Source: Scilla litardierei | Taxonomy: Eukaryota > Streptophyta > Magnoliopsida > Asparagales > Asparagaceae | Length of the DNA: 64,000 nt | Direction of reading: 5' to 3' | NCBI GenBank assembly: GCA_030789695.1 | Contig: CM061142.1 | Coordinates: 601,347,659-601,411,658, forward strand | Part shown: piece after piece, positions 35,871-46,527 of the stretch | How positions within the stretch are numbered: position 1 is the stretch's first letter | How the letters are laid out: every line of letters begins with the position of its first letter | Position numbers and translations under genes: made by a program | The notes under the pieces: generated by a model | Seen by the model: the letters and a program-made list of their open reading frames with translations, nothing else | Databases searched by the model: none | What the model was told of the DNA's origin: nothing

Positions 35871-38329
35871 TGTAACGACTGCTTTTCATGTATCTGGAAT
35901 TATTATAATATAATATATGTTTTGGTGGATTTCCTCCTCATGTGTGGTTTTCGTCTCCGTAACTTTCATTTTCGATCGTTTCGTCGTGTTTTCTCATTTC
36001 TTCCTTAGGATCGTCGATTTCGGAGTAAGTCATTCATGACGGGCTTCATAACGGTCGTATCTTACTATTAGATCAAGCCTAGGAGTCTTAGGAATCGATC
36101 CCGGAGCTCCACGCTCCGTATCGAAACTTTTTGTGCTAATTAGCCGGTGTAAGAAGGGCCACCGACCGACTAGATGACGATCCAGTCGGTCGGCAATCCT
36201 TCTAGGACCGACTAGTTGGCTTCCTAAATTATTCAGGAGTTACTGTTTATCGTTAGTCGGTCTAAGAACGTTGGTTGACCGACTAGGTTGCAAACTAGTC
36301 GGTCGGCAATGCTTCTTTAACCGACTAACTCATCAACTATTTTTGACACTGGTTACTATTTACTCTTAGTCGGTCTAAGAACGTTCATCGACCGACTAGA
36401 TCTCAAACTAGTCGGTCAGTAGTTGTTCTTGGACCGACTAACTCTTAGTTCAGTTTTTCAACTGGAGCTACTGTTTACACTTAGTCGGTCTGCGTTGGTC
36501 AACCGACCGACTAGTTCTCAAACTAGTCGGTCAGCAGTTGGTCTTTGACCGACTAAGCAGTGCAGGAAACCCTAGTTTTGCCCTAGCCACCACCAAACTC
36601 TATAAATACCCCTCCAAACATTTTCTTCTCCTCCCTCACGACCCAAAACCCTAATTTCTTCCCCTTTGAGCCCCCATCTTCCCCAAAACCCTATTTCCTT
36701 CATCCAAGCTCATCTTCCATCATCCAAACCCTCCCTCCACTCTTTCCACCTCTCATCTTCCCCAAATCTCCATCAAACCCCCAAAATCCCCCAAAACCCT
36801 ATTTCTCCAAACTTCTCCAATCATTTCCAGATCTGAACCCTAGGTTCCCCGGAGCGTTTCTTCCGTCGCCGTGGTTGCTCGGCGTTATTCTTCCGTTCCC
36901 TACGCGGTAATACTCGATTCCTTTAATTTTAGCATAACCCACATTGACATTGTGAAACCCTAATAAAATGGATTGATTAGATGATTAGGGTTCTAATAAG
37001 AAACTTATTTAGGATCATTGTGCTAATAATTGTTTTGCCATAACAGTGATCCATTCCGTAGTTAGCTTGTGTGACGATCTTCATTGCTCGTCAATTCCGG
37101 TATCAGGCAAGTGAAACTTGCATCTCTTGATTTAGGCCATGTTTTAGGCCATTTACCTTGTTTTAGCGTAAAAGAGACTAGACGGTGAAAGGATAGCCGT
37201 CTAGACGCCATTGACCTAGCTTGACAACGAAGCTTGGTCCGTCACCCTCATCATGCTTGTATGTCACGTTTAATTTCCCTAAACGGTACGCGTATTAACT
37301 GTTCATGTCATCCATGCATCCTTACCTGCTATTGCATTTTAACTGCCTTGTTTAATTTAATTAACGGTACGCGAATATGTTCATGTCATTGCATTCTGCC
37401 TGTCACGTTTAATTTCTATTAACGGTACGCGAATATCTGCTCATGTCATTGCATACTTGAATGCTCATCGTGATTGCGTAGCATCGCTACATACTAGTGC
37501 TACTTGTTCCGGCTAGGTGCACCCCTACGCCATACTTGTTAAATACACTTTCTGGCTCGTGTTCCAGAAGACGAGCGTATCACAGCCTGAGGGCATAGGG
37601 CACTCGTTGAGTGATCCCTTGTACTTGACACTTGAACACAGCCTGAGGGCATAGGGCACTCGTTGAGTGATCCCTTGTACTTGTACTTGTTACTTGACAC
37701 TACTTGTCACAGCAACCACTTGCCACTTGTACTCTCCTTTACTTTACTTGCTACCACCTTACTTTACTTGCCATGCACCATGTTTTAACTGCTAGGTTGC
37801 TAGTTTACCTTTATTCCCGTTTCCTTGCACAAGTCTTTCGACTTGCTGACATGTGCCCCTTTTCTCTTTTGGGTGACACATGTTAGAGCCCGAGCCTGAG
37901 TTACTTGCTGAGGCCATGGTGTTCGCTGACGCTGAGTCAGGACCCGCGTTGATCGAGGACTACGTTGACACTGGGGATCAGTCTTAGTGTCGTCGTTTAG
38001 CTACTTTTGTTGGACTGCTTAGTTGTCGGTGCGTGGCACCTAGTTCGATACTCTGTATGTTTGTGTTGTTTTGTTGGCCTTGTTCTGGGACTTAGACTCT
38101 TTTCTGTTAGCCTGGTGGCTTTTCTGTGATGTTGAATATTTTGTGGACGAACTTTGGGATTGGTATTTTATATCTGTCTCATTATTATTATTATTGTTGT
38201 TGTTCCTTTTGCGATTACAGGGACCTGCTTATACTAAATTGACGCTTATCGGGTTTGGGGCTCCGCAGCTACACTCTCGTGCGGACATTCTCACGTCTCG
38301 CCTCCATTTTAGGGAAGCGGGGCGTGACA
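35871..38329 (+). repeat. Inner Gypsy 5' LTR
   Basis: TGTAACGACTGC... to ...GGGCGTGACA, 2459 nt. Same internal order as the outer LTR: palindrome array 36140-36556, TATA 36601, tandem repeats, hairpin 37846-37886. Confidence 0.95.
36140..36556. repeat. Palindromic DRE-like array, inner 5' LTR
   Basis: Four 76-nt units ending 45 nt before TATAAATA (36601-36608). Confidence 0.9.
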
Positions 38330-38472
38330 GGTTTTAGTGGTGGCCCATGCAGGTCACTCTGTAACTGCAATTATCAGGGATAACAATAATAATATAAGAT
38401 CGTCCAACAAATAAATTCGATATCCGAGTCATAAGCTATGAGTCTAATCTGCTTCGTTTTCTGTGTCACTAG
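38330..38472 (+). other. Inner Gypsy post-LTR leader
   Basis: Starts with the conserved motif GGTTTTAGTGGTGGCCCATG and runs to the gag ATG. No ORF. Confidence 0.6.
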
Positions 38473-39645
38473 ATGGCAGGAAGGCGATTCACCCGTGGTG
38501 GAGGTAGTGGTGCGCCTCCTCATGATGAGGAGCCTGAGCGGGAACCCACCAACGGTGAGATGATGCGGATGATGATCCAGATGATGCAAGTGCAGCAGAG
38601 CGTGCTCCTGCACGTCCAGAATGCTCCACTTGCTCGAGCTGCCCAGGCCCTTCCGGATGCCCCTCGCTCTGAGCCGGGAGCGAAGCAATTTCGGGAGCTG
38701 GGTCCCGCATATTTTGATGGATCTGAGGGTCCTCTGGCTGCCGACGAGTGGATAAGGAACATTGAGGATAACCTGGCGATGGCAAAGATTAACCCGGCTG
38801 GATGGGTTGATTTGGCTAAGAGGCAGCTGAAGGACAACGCCAGGAATTGGTGGGATGCGGAAGAGAAGATGCTGGTGGAGCCGATCGTCTGGGCTACCTT
38901 CAAGTCCAGATTTGATGGAGAGTTCTTCCCGAAGGCTGCTAGGCAGGTGATGCTGCAGCGCTTTATAGATCTGAAGCAGGGGAGCTTGTCGGTGGATCAG
39001 TACCACCAAGAGTTCACGAGGCTCAGTCGGTTTGCACCTAAGATGGTGCAAGATGCCGATGAGAAAGCTCAGCGATTTCTTCAGGGACTTGCCTTGGAGC
39101 TTCAGAGCTTTGTGACCTCTTCTGACTTGGAGACATATCAGAAGGTTCTGATTGCTGTGAGGCGGCAAGAGTTGAATTTGAATCAGAGGAAGGGACATGT
39201 TTCCGGAGCTGGGAAGAGGCCTATGGAGCAGGCCAGGGCGGTGGTTAGGCCTGGTTTCAAGCCTAATCATCTGGTGCAGTTCAAGAGGCCAGGAGGGCCT
39301 ATTCTGAAGACTTGCCATTTCTGTGGCAAGACTGGACACCTCAGGGATCAGTGTAGGAGGTTTCTGGGGCAGTGCATTGTCTGCGGAGATCCTGCCCACA
39401 CCATCCGGGAGTGTCCAAAGTCGAGGCAGCCTTGGCGGGCTCCTATTGCAGCACAGCCGTTGCAGCAGCGAGCTCCTGTGCCTGTTGGACGTGGAGCGCC
39501 CCGTGTTCCACAGAGACAAGCCTTTCGGCAGGCTGTTCCACCGAGAAGGCAGGCCTTTCTAATGACTGAGGAGGAGAGCATGGCCGTGGATGAAGTTATT
39601 GCAGGTAACGCTCATTCTAGCTATTTATCTTCCTTAGTAGTTTGA
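38473..39645 (+). CDS. Inner Gypsy gag
   Basis: ATG at 38473 (MAGRRFTRGGGSGAPP). Residues 70-220 form a retrotransposon gag core (NWWDAEEKMLVEPIVW, FIDLKQGSLSVDQYHQEFTRL, KAQRFLQGL). Two CCHC knuckles follow: CHFCGKTGHLRDQC and CIVCGDPAHTIREC. This protein would form the capsid/nucleocapsid. Unspliced RNA ends gag at 39643-39645, 12 codons past a splice donor CAG|GTAACG (39604/39605). Splicing at 39605-39715 instead continues into protease in frame. The ORF is intact. Confidence 0.9.
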   Translation: MAGRRFTRGGGSGAPPHDEEPEREPTNGEMMRMMIQMMQVQQSVLLHVQNAPLARAAQALPDAPRSEPGAKQFRELGPAYFDGSEGPLAADEWIRNIEDNLAMAKINPAGWVDLAKRQLKDNARNWWDAEEKMLVEPIVWATFKSRFDGEFFPKAARQVMLQRFIDLKQGSLSVDQYHQEFTRLSRFAPKMVQDADEKAQRFLQGLALELQSFVTSSDLETYQKVLIAVRRQELNLNQRKGHVSGAGKRPMEQARAVVRPGFKPNHLVQFKRPGGPILKTCHFCGKTGHLRDQCRRFLGQCIVCGDPAHTIRECPKSRQPWRAPIAAQPLQQRAPVPVGRGAPRVPQRQAFRQAVPPRRQAFLMTEEESMAVDEVIAGNAHSSYLSSLVV

Positions 39646-39715
39646 TCTTTGATTATGTTGGTTGCTTGCTCATGATCGCTGCTAGACTAGGATTTGATTG
39701 TTAATTGCTTGTTAG
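39605..39715 (+). other. Predicted gag-pol intron, inner copy (111 nt)
   Basis: Donor CAG|GTAACG, acceptor TTGTTAG|GT. It contains several stops in the gag frame. Removal joins gag to the protease frame ([11 protein letters not shown]). The counterpart in the outer copy is 113 nt but gives the same join. Confidence 0.7.
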
Positions 39716-42700
39716 GTGTGGTTTTGGTTTGCACATTTCCTGCACGAGTCCTCTTTGACTCTGGTGCATCGATGTGCATTCTAGCCCGGAGCTTTGTGGA
39801 GAAGCATTCCTTGTCGACGTCCCCTCTTCCTAAGAGTTGGAATATCGTCACAGGGAATGGTGTAGTCTCGGTGCATCGTGGGTCCAATTCTTGCCCGTTG
39901 GTGGTTTGTGGGCGTGAGCTTTGTGCTGATTTCATTGTCCACGACATCATCAATTACGATGCGGTCCTTGGGATGGACTGGCTTGCGAGCTTCTATGCTA
40001 CGATCGACTGTCGGAGAAAGAAGGTGGTGTTCGAGATTCCCGGACATCCGGTGTTTGAGTTCAGTCGTGGTAGCAGTTTGCTGGGTCCGGTCAGATTTCG
40101 GGCCAGACCAGTGGATGTCGTGGCTATGCAGATGGAGTTAGAGTGGCCAGCTGTGGTGCGAGATTTTGGCGACGTCTTCCCCGAGGAGATGTCTGGATTG
40201 CCGCCTGATCGAGCTTTGGAGTTTTCTATTGATCTTATCCCAGGTGCGCAGCCCATTTCGAAGGCACCATATCGTATGGCACCCGCTGAATTGGAAGAGT
40301 TAAGGAAGCAGTTGGATGAGCTCTTGCAGAAGGGTTATATTAATCCTAGTGTGTCTCCGCGGGGAGCACCGGTGTTGCTGGTAAAGAAGAAGGATGGTTC
40401 GCGTCGCATGTGCGTGGACTATCGGGAGTTGAATGCGGTGACCATTAAGAATAAATACCCGTTACCTCGCATCGATGATATTTTTGATCAGCTTGGAGGT
40501 TCGAGGGTGTTTTCTAAATTGGATTTGAGGAGTGGTTACCATCAGTTGAAGGTGAAGAAGGGAGATGTTCCGAAGATAGCGTTCAGGACGAAGTATGGAC
40601 ACTATGAGTTCGTGGTTATGCCTTTCGGCGTAACTAACGCGCCCGCAGTTTTCATGAATCTGATGAACCTGATTTTCTACGACTTTTTGGATAAGTTTGT
40701 CGTTATCTTCATTGACGACATTCTGATCTATTCGAAGTCGGAGGAAGAGCATGCCTCGCACTTAAGGACGGTGTTGGAGATTTTGAGGAAGCATCGGTTG
40801 TATGCTAAGTTTTCGAAATGCGAGTTTTGGCTGGACAGAGTTGCTTTTCTGGGGCATGTGGTGACTGGAGATGGTATTTCAGTGGATCCCGAGAAGATTA
40901 GGGCCATCAGGGAGTGGCCTGTTCTGTCGTCTGCGTCTGAGATTCGGAGTTTCCTAGGACTTGCTGGTTACTATCGGTGATTCATTAAGGACTTTTCTCG
41001 TATTGCTGAGCCGATGACCAGGTTGACGCGGAAGGATGTTGCTTTTGTTTGGTCGGGTGATTGTGAGAGTGCTTTTGGTATTCTGAAGGAGAGGTTGACG
41101 ACTGCCCCTATTCTGGTTGTGCCTGATCGCAGCGGTGGATTTGAGATCTTTTGCGATGCTTCTGGCAAGGGTCTCGGTTGTGTGTTGCATCAGCATGGGC
41201 ATGTTGTGGCGTATGCGTCTCGTCAGCTTAAGGTTCATGAGAAGAATTACCCGACGCATGATTTGGAGTTGGCTGCCGTTGTGTTTGCTCTTAAGATTTG
41301 GAGGCACTTCCTGCTGAGTGAGAAAGTGAAGATCTTCACCGATCACAAAAGCTTGAAGTATATTTTCACTCAGAAGGAGCTCAACATGCGACAGCGTCGA
41401 TGGTTGGAGCTTATGGCGGATTATGATATTGATTTGCAGTTTCACCCTGGCAAGGTGAATGTGGTCCCTGATGCGCTGAGTAGGCTTCCAGCGGTGATGG
41501 TCTTGACCTCGCAGTGGAGATTGCAGCAGGATTTTTGCGAGTCTGGCGTGGAGATTGTTCTTCCTGGGGAGGCTTTTTCGTTGATGTACATGCAGGTACA
41601 GTCGACGATCGTGGATCGGATTAAGGCTGGCCAGGCTGAGGATCCAAAGCTGGTGAAGATTCGGGAGCAGGTGGAAGCCGGTCTACGGACTGACTTTTTG
41701 ATTCATGAGGATGACTCGCTGAGGTTCGGAGCCAGGTTGTGTGTGCCAGCTGGGGATATCAGAGAGGAGTTAATGGTGGAGGCACACAGTTCGCCGTATT
41801 CTTTGCATCCTGGTGGCACCAAGATGTACCAGGATCTTCGTCTGAATTATTGGTGGCATGGTATGAAGAGGAGTGTGGCTCAGAGTGTAGCCAAGTGCTT
41901 GGTTTGCCAGCAAGTGAAGGCGGAGCATCAGCGTACGGCCGGGTTGCTACAACCGCTTCCGATTCCGGAGTGGAAATGGCAACACATCACTATGGATTTC
42001 GTGACTGGACTACCTCGGAGTCCGAAGCAGAATGACGCGATTTGGGTGATCGTAGATCGATTGACCAAATCTGCGCACTTTATTCCGTTCCGAGTGGGAC
42101 AGCCCACTGAGGCGCTAGCAAGGAGATATATGGAGGTAAAATCCTTTTACTCTCCGTTTTTATTTCCTTTTCCTAGTTTGGATAGTGATGTAACGTGAAT
42201 CGTGCAGGAGGTCGTGCGACTTCATGGAGTCCCCGTGAGTATCGTGTCTGACAGAGACACGAGGTTCACATCTCAGTTCTGGCAGAGTTTGCAGAAGAGC
42301 TTGGGTACGCGTCTGAGTTTCAGCACGGCGTACCATCCGCAGACGGATGGCCAGTCCGAGAGGACGATTCAGATTTTGGAAGACATGCTGAGGGCGTGCA
42401 TGTTGGATTTCAAGGGTTCGTGGGAGGACCATCTACATTTGGTGGAGTTTTCTTACAACAACAGCTTCCAGGCAAGTATTGGCATGGCGCCTTTCGCCGC
42501 TCTTTATGGGAGGAAATGTCGATCGCCATTGAGTTGGGATGACGTTGGTGATCGGGAGTTGTTGGGACCTGAGATGATCGTGGAGGCCGTGGATATCGTC
42601 AGGAATATTCGGGAGAGGTTGAGGATTGCTCAGGACCGTTTTAAGCATTGGGCGAATGCTAAACGTCGTCCTTTGGAGTTTCAGCCGGGCGACCATGTGT

Positions 42701-43110
42701 TCTTGAAGATTTCCCCGAATCGTGGTGTGATTCGTTTTGGGAAGCGAGGGAAGTTGAGCCCGCGATACATTGGACCGTTTGACATTCTGGAGAAAGTTGG
42801 CGAGGTAGCTTATCGCTTGGCCTTGCCGCCATCTTTGGAAGGAGTTCACAATGTTTTCCATGTGTCGCAGCTTCGTCGATACATTAGCGATCCATCTCAT
42901 GCTGTGGATTTTTCGGAGATTACCGTTCGCCCAGATTTGACGTATGACCAGCATCCAGTGCAGATTCTGGACATGCGTCAGAAATCGCTTCGGAACAAGA
43001 TTGTCAATCTTGTGAGGGTGATGTGGCGACACGGCTCACCTGGAGAGTCTACTTGGGAGAATGAAGATGAGATGCGAGAGCGTTTCCCACTTTTGTTTCC
43101 GGACTCGTGA
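39716..43110 (+). pseudogene. Inner Gypsy pol with one stop and a small intron
   Basis: Protease [13 protein letters not shown] from [16 protein letters not shown] with [10 protein letters not shown]; RNase [14 protein letters not shown]; integrase zinc domain ([23 protein letters not shown]) and core ([26 protein letters not shown]). The C-terminal chromodomain-like stretch is [13 protein letters not shown]...[13 protein letters not shown] at 40978-40980 falls between RT and RNase H, where the outer copy has His. The 42136-42207 insert contains a stop and is bounded by GT-AG. Apart from the TGA, the spliced reading is continuous. The role is reverse transcription and integration. Confidence 0.9.
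42136..42207 (+). other. 72-nt intron-like insert in integrase
   Basis: GTAAAATCC...GTGCAG between ATGGAG and GAGGTCGTGCGA. The outer copy reads ATGGAGGAGATCGTGCGA without it. Removal restores the frame exactly; retention adds a TGA (42196-42198). Confidence 0.75.
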
Positions 43111-43156
43111 GTGTTTGGAAATTCCGAGGACGGAATTTTTCTTAAGTTGGGGAGGA

Positions 43157-45615
43157 TGTAACGACTGCTTTTCATGTATCTGGAATTATTATAATATAAT
43201 ATATGTTTTGGTGGATTTCCTCCTCATGTGTGGTTTTCGTCTCCGTAACTTTCATTTTCGATCGTTTCGTCGTGTTTTCTCATTTCTTCCTTAGGATCGT
43301 CGATTTCGGAGTAAGTCATTCATGACGGGCTTCATAACGGTCGTATCTTACTATTAGATCAAGCCTAGGAGTCTTAGGAATCGATCCCGGAGCTCCGCGC
43401 TCCGTATCGGAACTTTTTGTGCTAATTAGCCGGTGTAAGAAGGGCCACCGACCGACTAGATGACGATCCAGTCGGTCGGCAATCCTTCTAGGACCGACTA
43501 GTTGGCTTCCTAAATTATTCAGGAGTTACTGTTTATCGTTAGTCGGTCTAAGAACGTTGGTTGACCGACTAGGTTGCAAACTAGTCGGTCGGCAATGCTT
43601 CTTTAACCGACTAACTCATCAACTATTTTTGACACTGGTTACTATTTACTCTTAGTCGGTCTAAGAACGTTCATCGACCGACTAGATCTCAAACTAGTCG
43701 GTCAGTAGTTGTTCTTGGACCGACTAACTCTTAGTTCAGTTTTTCGACTGGAGCTACTGTTTACACTTAGTCGGTCTGCGTTGGTCAACCGACCGACTAG
43801 TTCTCAAACTAGTCGGTCAGCAGTTGGTCTTTGACCGACTAAGCAGTGCAGGAAACCCTAGTTTTGCCCTAGCAGCCACCAAACTCTATAAATACCCCTC
43901 CAAACGTTTTCTTCTCCTCCCTCACGACCCAAAACCCTAATTTCTTCCCCTTTGAGCCCCCATCTTCCCCAAAACCCTATTTCCTTCATCCAAGCTCATC
44001 CTCCATCATCCAAACCCTCCCTCCACTCTTTCCACCTCTCATCTTCCCCAAATCTCCATCAAACCCCCAAAATCCCCCAAAACCCTATTTCTCCAAACTT
44101 CTCCAATCATTTCCAGATCTGAACCCTAGGTTCCCCGGAGCGTTTCTTCCGTCGCCGTGGTTGCTCGGCGTTATTCTTCCGTTCCCTACGCGGTAATACT
44201 CGATTCCTTTAATTTTAGCATAACCCACATTGACATTGTGAAACCCTAATAAAATGGATTGATTAGATGATTAGGGTTCTAATAAGAAACTTATTTAGGA
44301 TCATTGTGCTAATAATTGTTTTGCCATAACAGTGATCCATTCCGTAGTTAGCTTGTGTGACGATCTTCATTGCTCGTCAATTCCGGTATCAGGCAAGTGA
44401 AACTTGCATCTCTTGATTTAGGCCATGTTTTAGGCCATTTACCTTGCTTTAGCGTAAAAGAGACTAGACGGTGAAAGGATAGCCGTCTAGACGCCATTGA
44501 CCTAGCTTGACAACGAAGCTTGGTCCGTCACCCTCATCATGCTTGTATGTCACGTTTAATTTCCCTAAACGGTACGCGTATTAACTGTTCATGTCATCCA
44601 TGCATCCTTACCTGCTATTGCATTTTAACTGCCTTGTTTAATTTAATTAACGGTACGCGAATATGTTCATGTCATTGCATTCTGCCTGTCACGTTTAATT
44701 TTTATTAACGGTACGCGAATATCTGCTCATGTCATTACATACTTGAATGCTCATCGTGATTGCGTAGCATCGCTACATACTAGTGCTACTTGTTCCGGCT
44801 AGGTGCACCCCTACGCCATACTTGTTAAATACACTTTCTGGCTCGTGTTCCAGAAGACGAGCACATCACAGCCTGAGGGCATAGGGCACTCGTTGAGTGA
44901 TCCCTTGTACTTGACACTTGAACACAGCCTGAGGGCATAGGGCACTCGTTGAGTGATCCCTTGTACTTGTACTTGTTACTTGACACTACTTGTCACAGCA
45001 ACCACTTGCCACTTGTACTCTCCTTTACTTTACTTGCTACCACCTTACTTTACTTGCCATGCACCATGTTTTAACTGCTAGGTTGCTAGTTTACCTTTAT
45101 TCCCGTTTCCTTGCACAAGTCTTTCGACTTGCTGACATGTGCCCCTTTTCTCTTTTGGGTGACACATGTTAGAGCCCGAGCCTGAGTTACTTGCTGAGGC
45201 CGTGGTGTTCGCTGACGCTGAGTCAGGACCCGCGTTGATCGAGGACTACGTTGACACTGGGGATCAGTCTTAGTGTCATCGTTTAGCTACTTTTGTTGGA
45301 CTGCTTAGTTGTCGGTGCGTGGCACCTAGTTCGATACTCTGTATGTTTGTGTTGTTTTGTTGGCCTTGTTCTGGGACTTAGACTCTTTTCTGTTAGCCTG
45401 GTGGCTTTTCTGTGATGTTGAATATTTTGTGGACGAACTTTGGGATTGGTATTTTATATCCGTCTCATTATTATTATTGTTGTTGTTGTTCCTTTTGCGA
45501 TTACATGGACCTGCTTATACTAAATTGACGCTTATCGGGTTTGGGGCTCCGCAGCTCCACTCTCATGCGGACCTTCTCACGTCTCGCCTCCATTTTAGGG
45601 AAGCGGGGCGTGACA
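43157..45615 (+). repeat. Inner Gypsy 3' LTR
   Basis: 2459 nt, paired with 35871-38329. Array at 43426-43842, TATAAATA at 43887-43894. Followed by GTTGA. Confidence 0.95.
43426..43842. repeat. Palindromic DRE-like array, inner 3' LTR
   Basis: Four units, nearly identical to the 5' LTR array. Confidence 0.9.
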
Positions 45616-46527
45616 GTTGATTTGGCCAAGAGACAGTTGAAGGACAATGCCAGAAACTGGTGGGATGCTGAAGAGAAGATGCTGGTGGAGCCGATAGTTT
45701 AGGCTACCTTCAAGTCCAGATTTGATGGAGAGTTCTTCCCGAAGGCTGCTAGACAAGTGATGCTGCAGCGCTTTATAGATCTGAAGCAGGGGAGCTTGTC
45801 GGTGGATCAGTACCACCAAGAGCTCACGAGGCTCAGTCAGTTTGCACCAAAGATGGTGCAAGATGCCGATGAGAAAGCTCAGCGATTCCTTCAGGGACTT
45901 GCCTTGGAGCTTCAGAGCTTTGTGACCTCTTCTGACCTGGAGACATACCAGAGGGTCCTGGTTGTTGCGAGGCGGCAGGAGTTGAATTTGAACCAGAGGA
46001 AGGGACATGTTTCAGGAGCTGGGAAGAGGCCTATGGAGCAGGCCAGGGCGATGGTTAGGCCTGGTTTCAAGCCTAATCAGCCTGTTCAGTTCAATAGGCC
46101 GGGAGGGCCTATTCTGAAGACTTGCCATTTCTGCGGCAAGACCGGGCACCTCAAGGATCAGTGTAGGAGGTTCCTAGGGCAGTGTATTGTCTGCGGAGAT
46201 CCTGCCCACACCATCAGAGAGTGCCCGAGGTCGAAGCAGCCTTGGCGGGGACCTATTGCTGCTCAGCCATTGCAGCAGAGAGCCCCTGTGCCCGCTGGAC
46301 GTGGAGCGCCCCTTGTTCCCCAGAGACAGGCCTTTCGGCAGGCTGTTCCGCCGAGAGGGCATGCCTTTCTGATGACTGAGGAGGAGAGCATGGCCGTGGA
46401 CGAGGTTATTACAGGTAACGCTCATTCTAGCTATTTTTCTTCCTTAGTTAGTTTGATTGTTGATTATGTTGATTGCTTGATCATATTTGTTGCTAGAATA
46501 GGATTTGATTGTTAGACTGTTTGCTAG
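45616..46527 (+). pseudogene. Outer Gypsy gag, 3' portion with a stop
   Basis: Resumes in the frame of 35536-35870 after the insertion. A TAG at 45700-45702 replaces the Trp present in the inner copy. Both CCHC knuckles are kept (CHFCGKTGHLKDQC, CIVCGDPAHTIREC). It ends at the predicted donor CAG|GTAACG (46414/46415); without splicing the frame runs on to a stop near 46515. Confidence 0.9.
46415..46527 (+). other. Predicted gag-pol intron, outer copy (113 nt)
   Basis: Same donor as the inner copy, acceptor TTTGCTAG|GT. At 113 nt the gag and pol genomic frames differ, yet the spliced join is in frame, as in the 111-nt inner intron. Confidence 0.75.

Larger units (their letters stand above)
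35871..45615 (+). mobile_element. Inner Tekay-like Ty3/Gypsy retrotransposon
   Basis: Complete element with equal-length LTRs (2459 nt each), an exact GTTGA duplication, gag-pol, a polypurine tract (AAGTTGGGGAGGA before 43157) and a chromodomain-like tail. By eye the LTRs differ at about twenty positions, fewer than in the outer copy, consistent with the younger insertion. One nonsense codon (TGA 40978) interrupts pol. Its integrase has a 72-nt intron-like insert that the outer copy lacks. Confidence 0.95.

Noticed and set aside
38374..39519. 381-residue minus-strand ORF opposite Gypsy gag
   Set aside because: Shadow of the gag codon pattern. It is not conserved intact in the outer copy, which shows only shorter pieces.
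39605..39715. Stop readthrough or -1 frameshift between gag and pol
   Set aside because: There are several stops rather than one, and the outer copy needs a different shift from the inner; splicing explains both.
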